Position numbers and translations under genes: made by a program
Assembly (NCBI RefSeq): GCF_004217145.1
Contig: NZ_SHKR01000011.1
Span: forward strand, 1,922,001-1,986,000
DNA: 64,000 bases
Reading direction: 5' to 3'
From: Kribbella rubisoli
Lineage (GTDB): Bacteria > Actinomycetota > Actinomycetes > Propionibacteriales > Kribbellaceae
Shown: one piece after another, positions 27,487 to 36,767 of the stretch
How the letters are laid out: each line of letters begins with the position of its first letter
Position numbering within the stretch: the first letter of the stretch is position 1
Notes under the pieces: generated by a model
Databases searched by the model: none
What the model saw: only the letters and a program-made list of their open reading frames with translations
Told to the model about the DNA's origin: nothing

Positions 27487-29652
27487 ATGCAGATCCTCGC
27501 CATCGTCGTCTCGCTCGCGGTGACGCTTGTCGCCGTAGCACTGTTCGGCAAGACGATCGGGCACATCGTGTCCGTCATCAAGCTCGGACAGCCGGCCGGC
27601 CGGACCGACAACCCGGGCAAGCGGACCGTCACCCTGGCCAAGGAGACCCTCGGCCACACCCGGATGCTGCAGTGGAGTCACATCGGGGTGATGCACTGGT
27701 TCGTCGCCTTCGGGTTCATCGGGCTGTTCCTGACCCTGGTGACAGCGTTCGGCCAGCTCTTCGACCCGCACTGGGCGTTGCCGATCATCGGGCACTGGTT
27801 CGTGTTCGAGTGGGTCAGCGAGGCCCTGACCTGGACCGGTCTGGTCTCGATCATCGGGCTGATGGCAATTCGGCTGCGTCATCTGCCGAAGGGTTCCGAG
27901 GGTCGCTACAGCCGGTTCTACGGGTCGACGTCCTGGCAGGCGTACTACGTCGAGTACACGATCCTCGGCGTACTGATCTGCATCGCACTGCTCCGCGGGC
28001 TCGAGTACCAGCTCGGCGCGGTGTCCAATTCCGGGGGAGACAAGTTCCACTTCCCGATGACGTACTTCATCGGCTCCGGACTCTTCGGCGGCCTGAGCGA
28101 GCACGGCTTGGAGAACGCGGTCTACCTGGTCGCGATGATCAAGATCCTGATCTCGTTCGCGTGGATGATCACGATCTCGCTGAACGCGACGATGGGCGTG
28201 GCGTGGCACCGGTTCACGGCGTGGCCCAACATCTGGTTCAAGCGCAGGGCCGATGGGGGTACGGCGCTGGGCGCGCTGCAGCCGATCATGGTCAACGGCG
28301 CCCCGATCGACTTCGAGAACATCGAGGAGCTCGACGAGGACGCGGCGCTCGGGGTCGGCAAGGTCGAGGACTTCACCTGGAAGGGCCTGCTCGACTTCAC
28401 CACCTGCACCGAGTGCGGGCGATGCCAGTCGCAGTGCCCGGCGTGGAACACGGACAAGCCGTTGTCGCCGAAGCTCATCATGATGGGTCTGCGCGAACAC
28501 GCGTACGCCAAAGCGCCGTACCTGCTGGCCAGTGACGACGACACCCGCAAGTCGCTGCCCGAGCTCGTGCTCGCCGAGCAGGACAAGCCGTTGGTCGGAC
28601 CCGCGGATGTCGCGGTCATCGACGAGGAAGCGTTGTGGGCCTGTACGTCGTGTGGCGCGTGCGTGCAGCAGTGCCCCGTCGACATCGAGCACGTCGACGC
28701 GATCATGGACATGCGCCGGTACCAGGTGCTGATCGAGTCGTCGTTCCCGTCCGAGCTCAACGGGCTGTTCAAGGGCCTGGAGAACAAGGGCAACCCGTGG
28801 AACATGAACCCGTCCGGCCGGATGGACTGGGCCAAGGACCTGCCGTTCCAGGTCAAGCAGGTCGGCACGGACGTCGAGTCGCTGGACGAGGTCGAGTACC
28901 TGTTCTGGGTCGGCTGCGCCGGCGCGTTCGAGGATCGCGCGAAGAAGACCACCCAGGCGGTGGCCGAGCTGCTGAACATCGCGGGCGTGACCTTCGCCGT
29001 ACTCGGTGACGGCGAGACCTGCACCGGCGACCCGGCGCGGCGCTCCGGCAACGAGTTCGTGTTCCAGCAGCTGGCGATGCAGAACGCCGAGGTCTTCAAG
29101 GAGACAGGAGTCCGCAAGGTCGTCTCCACCTGCGCGCACTGCTTCAACACGTTGAAGAACGAGTACTCGCAGCTCGGTGTCGAGCTCGACGTCATCCACC
29201 ACACGCAGTTGCTGAACCGCCTGGTCCGCGACGGCAAGCTGACCCCGGTCGCGCCGGCGGACAGCTCGCTCAACGGCCAGACGATCACGTACCACGACCC
29301 GTGCTACCTCGGCCGCCACAACCAGGTGTACGACGCTCCGCGCGAGCTGCTCGACATCATCCCGGGAGCGCAGTACGCCGAGATGCCGCGCAACCAGACG
29401 AAGTCGTTCTGCTGCGGTGCGGGCGGCGCGCGGATGTGGATGGAAGAGAAGCTCGGCACCCGCATCAACCTGAACCGCACCACCGAGGCGGTCGAGACCG
29501 GCGCCGACAAGATCGCCACCGGCTGCCCGTTCTGCCGCGTGATGCTGTCCGACGGGCTCACCGCCAAGCAGGCCGACGGCTCCGCACGCGAGTCCGTCGA
29601 GGTGCAGGACGTCGCTCAACTGCTGCTGGCCTCGGTGAAACGTGGCGAGTAG
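27487..29652 (+). CDS. EtfD-like membrane Fe-S protein (ETF oxidase)
   Basis: 721 aa. The N-terminus has about five membrane helices of the nitrate-reductase gamma/HdrE heme-b type (residues 1-245). A soluble part follows with two 4Fe-4S motifs, CTECGRCQSQCP (about 306) and CTSCGACVQQCP (about 384), then two CCG domains (FWVGCAGAFEDR, CAHCFN, and DPCYLGRHN...FCCGAGGARMW). This matches mycobacterial EtfD (Rv0338c type), which passes electrons from acyl-CoA dehydrogenases via ETF to the quinone pool. It works with enzymes like the acyl-CoA dehydrogenase at 56475. No operon partner is present. Confidence 0.9.
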   Translation: MQILAIVVSLAVTLVAVALFGKTIGHIVSVIKLGQPAGRTDNPGKRTVTLAKETLGHTRMLQWSHIGVMHWFVAFGFIGLFLTLVTAFGQLFDPHWALPIIGHWFVFEWVSEALTWTGLVSIIGLMAIRLRHLPKGSEGRYSRFYGSTSWQAYYVEYTILGVLICIALLRGLEYQLGAVSNSGGDKFHFPMTYFIGSGLFGGLSEHGLENAVYLVAMIKILISFAWMITISLNATMGVAWHRFTAWPNIWFKRRADGGTALGALQPIMVNGAPIDFENIEELDEDAALGVGKVEDFTWKGLLDFTTCTECGRCQSQCPAWNTDKPLSPKLIMMGLREHAYAKAPYLLASDDDTRKSLPELVLAEQDKPLVGPADVAVIDEEALWACTSCGACVQQCPVDIEHVDAIMDMRRYQVLIESSFPSELNGLFKGLENKGNPWNMNPSGRMDWAKDLPFQVKQVGTDVESLDEVEYLFWVGCAGAFEDRAKKTTQAVAELLNIAGVTFAVLGDGETCTGDPARRSGNEFVFQQLAMQNAEVFKETGVRKVVSTCAHCFNTLKNEYSQLGVELDVIHHTQLLNRLVRDGKLTPVAPADSSLNGQTITYHDPCYLGRHNQVYDAPRELLDIIPGAQYAEMPRNQTKSFCCGAGGARMWMEEKLGTRINLNRTTEAVETGADKIATGCPFCRVMLSDGLTAKQADGSARESVEVQDVAQLLLASVKRGE

Positions 29653-29668
29653 TTGCAGCTAGCTGCAA
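29653..29668. repeat. Perfect 16-bp palindrome after the EtfD-like gene
   Basis: TTGCAGCTAGCTGCAA begins at the base after the TAG stop. There is no loop, so it is more like an operator than a terminator. It could regulate the lipoprotein gene 72 bp further on. Confidence 0.5.
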
Positions 29669-29740
29669 ATCTCTTCCTCCCCAGCTGGTCCAGACCGTAA
29701 GATCCGACGGCTGTGCATCATCTGGGGAGGACAACAGCAC

Positions 29741-30517
29741 ATGAGGATCCGCGCCGCGCTGGTCACTGTGGTCGCCGTACCACTGGCCCTCGGCCTCGCC
29801 GCCTGCGACAACCACCAGCCCACCGGCTACCGCCCATCGGCCCCGGCCGACACTCCGGCTGCAGTCAGCACCAAGACCACTGCACCCCTCAAGACCGCCC
29901 GGCTCAACCGCGTCACGTTCCTCCCCGCGATGAACTCCGCACTGACGAAGCAGAAGTCGTGGCGCATCACCGGCAGGATGACCGTCAACGGCACCGTCGG
30001 GATGACCATGAGCGGCGTCCAGACAGCGCAACCGTCGGCGATGTCGATGGAGATGTCCGGTGCGGCCTTCGGCGGCAAGACCGCGAAGATGATCCAGATC
30101 AAGAACGTCGCCTATGTGTCGATTCCGGGGACGACTCCGAGCGGCAAGTTCGTGAAGATCAAGGCATCGGCCGGTGACCTCGGCCAACTCATCGACAGCT
30201 CTGACCCGACCACGATCTTCAAGTCGTTCGGCTCGAACATCGGCAGCGTGAAGTTCGCCGGCGTGGAGACGGTGGGCGGCCAGACGTTGGACCGCTACGA
30301 CGTCAGCGTCGACACCGCCAGCGCGCTGGCCCTGCAGCACAAGAAGCTTCCAGCCGGTGCACCCAAGACGTTGACCTACAGCCTGTGGATGGACAAGGCG
30401 CACCTGGTCCGGCGGATGTCCTTCGAGCTGCTCGGCGTCTCGATGGTGATGTCCATGACCGACTACAACAAGGCGGTGCACATCGCTGCGCCGCCGGCGA
30501 GCAAGATTGTGAAGTAA
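29741..30517 (+). CDS. LppX/LprG-like lipoprotein
   Basis: 258 aa with a signal peptide and lipobox LAAC (Cys22-23 region: LGLAACDNHQ), then a Thr/Pro-rich linker and a beta-rich domain of the LolA/LppX_LprAFG type (SWRITGRMTVNG..., KTLTYSLWMDKAHLVRRM). Such proteins bind or carry lipids at the outer face of the membrane or monitor the envelope. ATG 29741 follows GGGGAGGAC. It is flanked by the 16-bp palindrome upstream and a short GACCG/CGGTC hairpin (30519-30532) downstream, so it is probably a single-gene unit. Confidence 0.8.
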   Translation: MRIRAALVTVVAVPLALGLAACDNHQPTGYRPSAPADTPAAVSTKTTAPLKTARLNRVTFLPAMNSALTKQKSWRITGRMTVNGTVGMTMSGVQTAQPSAMSMEMSGAAFGGKTAKMIQIKNVAYVSIPGTTPSGKFVKIKASAGDLGQLIDSSDPTTIFKSFGSNIGSVKFAGVETVGGQTLDRYDVSVDTASALALQHKKLPAGAPKTLTYSLWMDKAHLVRRMSFELLGVSMVMSMTDYNKAVHIAAPPASKIVK

Positions 30518-30617
30518 CGACCGGAATCGGTCAGACTCCCACCCGATTGTGTGAACTTCTCGTAATCTCCCGTTACGGATGTGATCACCTCTCGATGATC
30601 GGGTGGGGCCTGTGCCG

Positions 30618-32189
30618 ATGCGGAGTAGTCGACGAAGCTTTCTGACAGCGACCGGGGCGGCGGCAGCGCTCGCGCTGACCGGCAGTCTCCCGGAGATCAA
30701 GAGTGCCGCGGCCGGGTGGACCGGCCGGCCGGACCGGCGGGACCCGTTCACGCTCGGCGTCGCTTCCGGCGATCCGCTGCCGGACGCGGTCGTGATCTGG
30801 ACCCGGCTCGCGCCGGATCCGCTCGCGCCGTTCGGCGGGATGGACCGCAGGCCGGTCGACGTGGAGTGGCAGGTCGCGGAGGACGAGCGCTTCCACCGCG
30901 TCGTCCGCCACGGTTCGGTGAAGGCCGGCCCCGAAGCGAGTCACTCGGTCCACGTCGATGTACGCGGGCTACGTCCTTGGCGGCACTACTGGTACCGCTT
31001 TCGCGTGAACGGTCAGCTCAGCCCGGTCGGCCGGACCAAGACCGCGCCGACCGCCGACACGCAACTGTCAAAGCTTTCGTTGGCGTTCGCGTCCTGCCAG
31101 GCGTGGTGGGAGGGCTGGTACACGGCGTACGCCGACATGGCGAAGCGCGACCACGACGTCGTGTTCTTCCTCGGCGACTACATCTACGAATTCGGCATCG
31201 ACCGCGGCATCCGGCCGCACTCGAACGAGCCGTACATCACCCAGCAGACGGTGACGCTGGACGAGTACCGGCAGCGCTATGCGGCGTACAAGCTGGACGC
31301 AGATCTCCAGACCGCGCACGCGAACGCGCCGTGGATCGTCACGCTGGACGACCACGAGGTGGTCGACAACTGGGCCGACGAGGCGCATCCGAGCGCGCCG
31401 CCCGCGCAGTTCCGCGTACGCCGGGCCAACGCGTTCCGCGCGTACTGGGAACACATGCCGTTGCGGCTCGCGCAACTCCCGACGGGCCCGGACATGCAGC
31501 TCTACCGGCGGATCAACTACGGGCGGCTCGCGCAGTTCAACGTGCTCGACACGCGTCAGTACCGATCGGACCAGGCGTACGGCGACGGCACGAAGGCGCC
31601 CGGCCCGGAGACCGCAGATCCGACCCGCACGATCACGGGGGACGCACAGGAGAAGTGGTTGCTCGACGGCTGGTCGGCGTCGCAGGCGCGGTGGAACGTG
31701 ATGGCACACCAGACCGCTATCGCCCGCCTCGACACCAAGGACGGGCCCGAGGTGCTCGTCCCGATGGACACGTGGGACGGGTACGAGGCCTCGCGGAACC
31801 GGATCCTCGGCGGCGCCGCGCAGCGCAAGGTCCGCAACCTGGTGTCGATCGCCGGCGACCTGCACCGCAGTGTCGCGTCGGACCTCAAGCTCGACTTCAC
31901 CGATCCGGCGTCGGCGACGGTCGGCGCCGAGTTCGTCGGTACGTCGATCTCGTCGGGGATGGACGGCGAGGACCTCGACGCGGGCGGCGCCACGCTGCTG
32001 CGGGAGAACCCGCACATGAAGTTCGGCAACTTCCAGCGCGGCTACGTCAGCTGCACGATCACACCGCAGCAATGGGTCTCGGACTACCGCGTCGTCGACA
32101 AGGTGTCGGTCCAGCACGGCACTGTGAGCACCCGCGCCAAGCTCCTCGTCGAGGACGGCCGCCCCGGCATCTCGGAGGTCCAGGAATGA
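30618..32189 (+). CDS. PhoD-like alkaline phosphatase/phosphodiesterase, Tat-exported
   Basis: About 523 aa. The Tat signal SRRSFLTATGAAAALAL is typical. The catalytic domain carries PhoD motifs: ASGDPLPDAVVIWTRL, LGDYIYEFG, DDHEVVDNW and AGDLHRSV, which supply the Fe/Ca ligands. PhoD releases phosphate from phosphoesters outside the cell. ATG 30618 places the Tat motif at the N-terminus; GTG 30603 is also possible. The last bases overlap the next gene (ATGA), so PhoD and the discoidin protein are made together. Confidence 0.92.
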   Translation: MRSSRRSFLTATGAAAALALTGSLPEIKSAAAGWTGRPDRRDPFTLGVASGDPLPDAVVIWTRLAPDPLAPFGGMDRRPVDVEWQVAEDERFHRVVRHGSVKAGPEASHSVHVDVRGLRPWRHYWYRFRVNGQLSPVGRTKTAPTADTQLSKLSLAFASCQAWWEGWYTAYADMAKRDHDVVFFLGDYIYEFGIDRGIRPHSNEPYITQQTVTLDEYRQRYAAYKLDADLQTAHANAPWIVTLDDHEVVDNWADEAHPSAPPAQFRVRRANAFRAYWEHMPLRLAQLPTGPDMQLYRRINYGRLAQFNVLDTRQYRSDQAYGDGTKAPGPETADPTRTITGDAQEKWLLDGWSASQARWNVMAHQTAIARLDTKDGPEVLVPMDTWDGYEASRNRILGGAAQRKVRNLVSIAGDLHRSVASDLKLDFTDPASATVGAEFVGTSISSGMDGEDLDAGGATLLRENPHMKFGNFQRGYVSCTITPQQWVSDYRVVDKVSVQHGTVSTRAKLLVEDGRPGISEVQE

Positions 32190-33040
32190 ACATCCCCCGG
32201 CAGACAGTGATCGCGGCCGGCACGCTCGTGGCGGCCGCGCTGCTCGGCTCCAGCTCGGTGCCCAAGGCAACTACATCGGACGTCGCGGTGAGCGTCGCGC
32301 CGGAGCAGCTGAGCGTCGTCGGCCTCCCGTGCTTCCCCGGCATGCTCAACCTGACGATGACCAACACCGGCTCGCAGGACCGGTACGCCGACCTCACGCT
32401 CGACCCGACCGGTCCGCTGCAGCTGTCCCGCACTCTGTTCTCTTCCTGGCTGCCGGCGCTCGATCCCGACCAGCCAGTCTCCGCGCCCGTCGAGGTCCGC
32501 GTACCGCGCAACGCCAAGCCCGGCTCGTACAAGATCGGTGTCGAGGTCGACCGGCAGCGCGTGACCGTCCCGGTGACCGTCAACCCGCTACCGCCGAAGG
32601 GCCCCGGCGACAACCTCACGCTCGGCGAGCAGGCGACGGCATCGTCCACCCACGGCAACTTCACCCTCTGCGGGGCCGTCGACGGCGACAAGGATTCCGA
32701 GCACTGGGACACCCTGACCGGCTGGAACGACGGCACCCGCGCCGCCTTCCCCGATACGTACGACGTGGCTCTGTCGACGCCGGCAACCATCAACCGGGTC
32801 GAGCTCTACACGCTGGACTCCGCGAAGTACCCGGCCCGCGTGAACGGGCTGCGCGACTGGGACGTCCAGGTCAAGGCCGGCGATACCTGGCAGACGGTCG
32901 ACCAGGTCCGCGGCAATACCGTCGGACATGTCACGTCGACATTCGCCCCCGTCCAGGCGGACGCCGTACGCATCCTCTGCCTCGACGGGAACGACCACAC
33001 CTACTCCCGCATCGTCGAACTCGAGGTCTACGGAAGCTGA
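32186..33040 (+). CDS. Secreted discoidin (F5/8 type C) domain protein
   Basis: 284 aa with an N-terminal signal or anchor (residues 1-25). It has two beta domains: about 35-135 resembling a NEW3/Ig-like fold (CFPGMLNLTMTNTGSQDRYADL), and about 140-284 an F5/8 type C carbohydrate-binding fold ([45 protein letters not shown]). No catalytic residues are seen. It is translationally coupled to PhoD and probably helps bind phosphorylated or glycosylated polymers. It overlaps the histidine kinase gene tail-to-tail by 13 bp. Confidence 0.82.
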   Translation: MNIPRQTVIAAGTLVAAALLGSSSVPKATTSDVAVSVAPEQLSVVGLPCFPGMLNLTMTNTGSQDRYADLTLDPTGPLQLSRTLFSSWLPALDPDQPVSAPVEVRVPRNAKPGSYKIGVEVDRQRVTVPVTVNPLPPKGPGDNLTLGEQATASSTHGNFTLCGAVDGDKDSEHWDTLTGWNDGTRAAFPDTYDVALSTPATINRVELYTLDSAKYPARVNGLRDWDVQVKAGDTWQTVDQVRGNTVGHVTSTFAPVQADAVRILCLDGNDHTYSRIVELEVYGS

Positions 33041-34371
33041 CAGACCGGCAGCTTCAGGCGTAGCAGGGCACCGGTCCGGGACGGCACGGCTTCGGCCGTC
33101 CCGCCGTGAGCCTCGGCGACCTGTCGGACGATGGCCAGACCTAGCCCGGATCCGGGATGCGCGCGGGCGGCGGGTGAACGGTAGAAGCGGTCGAAGACGA
33201 ACTTGAGGTCGCTGTCGGGGATCCCGGGGCCGGCGTCCGCGACGTCGAGAGCGCCCGCCTCGAGAGTGATCAGGACCCTGCCTCCAGGCGGGCTCCACTT
33301 CACGGCGTTGTCGACGAGGTTCGCAACGGCGCGTTCCAGGGCGTCCGGATCGCCGTGGACGAGGGTGGGCGCACAAGCCAGGTCGAATCCGATCTCTGCT
33401 GCTGCCCGTCGTGCCGCGCGGGCCGCGACGCGTTCCGCGACGAGATCGAGGCGGACGTCTTCGGTGTGGAAAGCGGGTTGACCATAGCGGGCCAGGTCGA
33501 CCAGGTCATTGATCAGTGTCCTGAGTTCGCCGGCCTGGCCGAGCGCCTCGGCAGCCAGGTGTGGGGCCTGGGTATCGGCCAGGTTCTCCGCCAGCAGTTC
33601 GAGATTCACGGTCAGGCTTGTGAGTGGTGTGCGCAGTTCGTGCGAGGCATCCGCGACCAGGCGCCGCTGGGCACCGACGGATTCGTCCAGCGCGGCGGTC
33701 ATCCCGGCGAACGCGGAGCCGAGCCTGCCGATCTCGTCCTGGCTGTCGGTGGGGATCGGGATGGCCAGGTCTCCGGTCGTACGGATCAGCTCGACGGTCT
33801 CGGTGAGCCGCCGCACCGGGCGCAGGACGCGCCTAGCAGCCAGGCGTGAGGCAAGTGCTGCCAGAAGTCCGGCGGCCACCGTCGATCCGGCGAGCAGCCA
33901 GGCGAGTTGGTGCAGGGTGGGTGCAGGATCGGATTGCGGGATCGCTGTGCGCACGAGCGTTCCGGGCGTCCCTGGGAAGGGGGCGGTGTAGATGCGGTAG
34001 GCAACGCCGTCGTACACCGCCGTACGGAAGTAGGCAGCGGCAGTTCCTTTCGCGACCTCGACGTCGCGGGCGGTGAGGTCGACGAACTCCGTCGACGGCC
34101 CGGCCTGGACCGGGCCCGGCACGATCTGCAGTTGGGTGCTCCCGATGCCCAGCGGAACACTCGGCAAGGCCGATTCGTTGGGCGTCCCCTTGAACTTCTG
34201 CTTGATGGCTGCGGCCACCTCCGGGGCCTTTGCGGCCGCGGCCACCAAGGAGCTGTCGATCTGGCCGCGGAGGTTGGACTCTACGGCCGGGTACAGAACC
34301 ACCGACACGAGCAGCATCGCGCCCGCGGCAATGGCTCCTCCGGCGATGGCCAGCCGGGTGCGCAGGTTCAC
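33028..34371 (-). CDS. HAMP-domain sensor histidine kinase
   Basis: 447 aa. Membrane helices at about 8-28 and 155-178 enclose an extracellular sensor domain of about 125 residues. A HAMP linker follows, then the phospho-acceptor H-box [10 protein letters not shown] with His244, N-box [11 protein letters not shown], and ATP-binding DAGPGIP and GSGLGLAIV. It starts with GTG inside the response-regulator stop (GTGA). With the OmpR-type regulator it forms a two-component system. The signal is unknown; PhoD on one side and the secreted repeat protein on the other suggest an envelope or nutrient cue. Confidence 0.95.
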   Translation of the reverse strand: MNLRTRLAIAGGAIAAGAMLLVSVVLYPAVESNLRGQIDSSLVAAAAKAPEVAAAIKQKFKGTPNESALPSVPLGIGSTQLQIVPGPVQAGPSTEFVDLTARDVEVAKGTAAAYFRTAVYDGVAYRIYTAPFPGTPGTLVRTAIPQSDPAPTLHQLAWLLAGSTVAAGLLAALASRLAARRVLRPVRRLTETVELIRTTGDLAIPIPTDSQDEIGRLGSAFAGMTAALDESVGAQRRLVADASHELRTPLTSLTVNLELLAENLADTQAPHLAAEALGQAGELRTLINDLVDLARYGQPAFHTEDVRLDLVAERVAARAARRAAAEIGFDLACAPTLVHGDPDALERAVANLVDNAVKWSPPGGRVLITLEAGALDVADAGPGIPDSDLKFVFDRFYRSPAARAHPGSGLGLAIVRQVAEAHGGTAEAVPSRTGALLRLKLPVCQLP

Positions 34372-35039
34372 GGCTCCTCACGCAGGACGTACCCGAGGCC
34401 GCGCACCGTCTGGATCAGTCTGCTGCCGCCGTCCGCTTCGAGCTTGCTGCGCAGGTAGCTGATGTAGACCCACAGCGCGTTCGACTCCGGGCCGAAGTCG
34501 TAGCCCCACACGGACTCGAAGATCTGGGTCCGGCTGAGCACCCGCTCGGGATTGCGCAAGAACAGCTCCAGCAGAGACAACTCCGTCTTGGTCAGCTCCA
34601 GACGCCGACCGGCACGTTCGACCCGGCGGCCGCTCAAGTCCAGATCGACATCGGCGAAATGCAGCACCTCGGCCCTTGCGCCGCTCCGCCGCAGCAGTGC
34701 GCGAAGCCGAGCTCGCAACTCCTCCAGGGCGAAGGGCTTCGCCAGGTAGTCGTCGGCCCCCGCGTCGAGCCCGGCGACCCGGTCGGTCACCAGGTCCCGG
34801 GCCGTCAGCATGAGGATCGGCGTGTCGTGCCCGCCCGAACGCAGCCTGCGGCATACCTCGAGCCCGTTCGGTTCGGGCATGAGGACATCGAGCACCACCG
34901 CGTCCGGGCGGAACACGCCATGCTCGGCGAGGGCGGACGTCCCGTCCATGGCGGATGCCACGTCGTAGCCGTCCCGGCGCAACGCATGCTCCAACGACCC
35001 CCGTACCGCCGGGTCGTCGTCAACCACAAGTATCCGCAT
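34368..35039 (-). CDS. OmpR family response regulator
   Basis: 223 aa. The receiver domain has the acidic pair DDD near residue 7, phospho-acceptor Asp51 (VVLDVLMP), MLTARD and Lys in AKPF. The winged helix follows ([46 protein letters not shown]). It is coupled to the kinase by a 4-bp overlap. Upstream are imperfect direct repeats CCTCAT/CCTTCAT spaced about 11 bp apart that could be its own binding site. The secreted repeat protein lies 57 bp upstream on the same strand and is a possible target. Confidence 0.96.
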   Translation of the reverse strand: MRILVVDDDPAVRGSLEHALRRDGYDVASAMDGTSALAEHGVFRPDAVVLDVLMPEPNGLEVCRRLRSGGHDTPILMLTARDLVTDRVAGLDAGADDYLAKPFALEELRARLRALLRRSGARAEVLHFADVDLDLSGRRVERAGRRLELTKTELSLLELFLRNPERVLSRTQIFESVWGYDFGPESNALWVYISYLRSKLEADGGSRLIQTVRGLGYVLREEP

Positions 35040-35096
35040 GGCCGTCCATCCTCGCCGTCAATCATGAAGGTCTGATGAGGTGAGACACAACGGTTG

Positions 35097-35732
35097 TCAG
35101 CCCTTGGCCAGTGACTGCTTCAGCTCCCCCAAGGCGGTCATGAGGCGGTCAGCGCTGACGCCGAGAGAGGCGGCGATCTGACGGAAGCCCTTGGAGCTCG
35201 GATTGATTCCGTCCGGAGCCGAGACCAAGGTGATCAGAGCGGCCTTGGCCCTGGCCTGAGAGACGCCGAGCTTCGCGGCCAGCTGTGCCGCCGCGGCGTT
35301 CGACGCGAACGGCGAGTTCTTCGGGTCGCCCCCCTCCTTGCCCTTGTGCTCCTTGTCGCCGGCACGAGGGCGCCCGGGCTTGAGAATCAGCGGTTCCACG
35401 GCTGCTTTGACCCGAGAGACAGGCATCCCCAGATTGGCCGCGACGGCCGCGACGAATGCCTGCGGCGTCACGTTGGTCCTGCCGGCCAGCGATCGCTTCG
35501 CCGCGACCAGCGCGGCGGTGAGCCGGTCGGTCGTCACCCCGAGCTTCGCCGCGATCGCGGCGAAGTCGGCATCTGCGGACGGCTTGGACTTCCCGTCCAC
35601 CTTTGCCGCGGCACCGGATTTCGCCGCTCCTGGTTTCGGATCCGAACCTGACGTTCCCGCCGACGCGGTACCGGTCGTGGCCAGCGCAGCGAGCACGACC
35701 GTGGCCACGATCCGTTGTGAGCGTTTCATCAT
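35097..35732 (-). CDS. Secreted helical-repeat protein beside the two-component system
   Basis: 211 aa with a signal peptide (residues 1-25, cleavage near ASA/ASAG). The mature protein holds four degenerate repeats of about 30-45 residues, each built as F-x3-AAxLGVxxxRxxxAL: AAIAAKLGVTTDRLTAALVA, AAVAANLGMPVSRVKAAV, QLAAKLGVSQARAKAALI and QIAASLGVSADRLMTALGEL. A Lys/Gly-rich linker (about 135-150) separates repeats two and three. ATG 35732 follows AAAGGAC. Function unknown. It sits directly before the response-regulator gene and may be its target or sensor partner. Confidence 0.75.
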   Translation of the reverse strand: MMKRSQRIVATVVLAALATTGTASAGTSGSDPKPGAAKSGAAAKVDGKSKPSADADFAAIAAKLGVTTDRLTAALVAAKRSLAGRTNVTPQAFVAAVAANLGMPVSRVKAAVEPLILKPGRPRAGDKEHKGKEGGDPKNSPFASNAAAAQLAAKLGVSQARAKAALITLVSAPDGINPSSKGFRQIAASLGVSADRLMTALGELKQSLAKG

Positions 35733-35859
35733 CGTGAGTCCTTTCGTCCACCGAACGCGCCGGTGGAGAACCGGCGCCGTGGAACAACACAAACAGCGCG
35801 GACTCAGGTGTGGTTTCAGCCAGCTTTAGAGCTTCCTTAGAAGCGGCGCCGACAGCCCG

Positions 35860-36294
35860 TCAGCCGAGCGCTCCGAGCACGGCTATCAGCACGGCCACGA
35901 CGACGATTGCGCCGGACACACCCAAGAGCGTGCCGAGGCCCTTTCGCTTCACTTTGCTGTGGCCGATGCTTCCGGACGTGAACTGGTGGAACGGCGACGC
36001 GTAGAACACCGGCACCGCCTGGTTCGGCTGCACCGTGCAGTCGAGCGCGGCCTTGCCATAGACGCGAATCCACTGCGAGTGGACGTCGATGTGCAGCGGC
36101 CCGGCAGGCACCGGGATGTCGTTCCGGCCGTACTTGACCGGCACCGGGTACCCGTTCAGGTGCACCGTCGGCGGGATCATGTTGGACGTCATCGCACTGC
36201 CCTGGATGGTCAGCTGCAACATCCCCATCGGACCCGGCGGCTGGTACTGCTGCTGCGGCTGAAACTGAGGCGGCGGCTGCTGCTGGAAGCTCAT
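35860..36294 (-). CDS. Small membrane protein, Pro/Gln-rich N-terminus
   Basis: 144 aa. Residues 1-22 are Gln/Pro-rich (MSFQQQPPPQFQ), followed by a beta-rich domain of about 90 residues and one C-terminal membrane helix (about 118-142, GTLLGVSGAIVVVAVLIAVLGALG). It is thus a tail-anchored protein. No family is recognised with certainty. It stands alone between tRNA-Gly and the secreted repeat protein. The start at ATG 36294 is chosen because the upstream extension is not protein-like. Confidence 0.7.
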   Translation of the reverse strand: MSFQQQPPPQFQPQQQYQPPGPMGMLQLTIQGSAMTSNMIPPTVHLNGYPVPVKYGRNDIPVPAGPLHIDVHSQWIRVYGKAALDCTVQPNQAVPVFYASPFHQFTSGSIGHSKVKRKGLGTLLGVSGAIVVVAVLIAVLGALG

Positions 36295-36377
36295 GCCGCC
36301 AAACGATAGAGCGTGCGAGGGGCCCGAGCAGATCGGCCCCACGATCGAACGCTTGTTTGCACCCCACGGACCTGTGG

Positions 36378-36448
36378 AGCGGGTGACGGGAATCGAACCC
36401 GCACTGTCAGCTTGGGAAGCTGATGTTCTGCCATTGAACTACACCCGC
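36378..36448 (-). tRNA. tRNA-Gly (anticodon CCC)
   Basis: 71 nt with a complete cloverleaf on the minus strand: acceptor GCGGGTG / CACCCGC, D-arm TAGTTCAATGGCAGAAC, anticodon stem TCAGC/GCTGA enclosing TTCCCAA (anticodon CCC), and T-arm GCGGG-TTCGATT-CCCGT. CCA is not encoded. It decodes GGG glycine codons. Confidence 0.97.
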
Positions 36449-36767
36449 GCGTCGCCGGTCTCCCGGCAGCAGAGATGAGGATAGCCGATCGGCGGGCTCC
36501 CAACCATGCCGGGTCCGCGCGTCGGTTGTTGCGCGGTCAGGGTGTTGTCCCCAGAAGGGGCCGAATGCATCGAAAATTGCGGTGCGGACGGTTTGCGGTG
36601 GGGGTTCTTGGGCAGTTTTCCACAAAGGGCGCGTTCAGGACTGGGCAGGTACGTCATCTTCTGGCAGATTAGAACGCGTTGCCGGGGGCAACATTCGACG
36701 CAACGTGAGGACGCGGTCCTCCGGACCGGACAAGATGGTTGCGGGCAACTGGATGAAGGGGTGAACG
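36449..36767. promoter_or_regulatory. Intergenic region between tRNA-Gly and MarR
   Basis: 319 bp without a credible gene. It should hold the tRNA promoter (minus direction) and the MarR promoter. A small hairpin GTTGCC/GGCAAC (36678-36692) and an overlapping AACGCGTT palindrome (36673-36680) are possible MarR-site elements. Nothing else is clear. Confidence 0.35.

Noticed and set aside
27400..29619. A 739-codon open frame antisense to the EtfD-like gene
   Set aside because: Composition is that of a GC-rich shadow frame; the plus strand has Fe-S and CCG motifs.
30540..30617. A possible PHO box before PhoD (GTGAAC half-site)
   Set aside because: Only one half-site without the 11-bp direct-repeat spacing required for PhoP binding.
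36291..36503. A short open frame reading through the tRNA-Gly gene
   Set aside because: Its peptide (MAEHQLPKLTVRVRFPSP) is the classic translation artefact of a tRNA.
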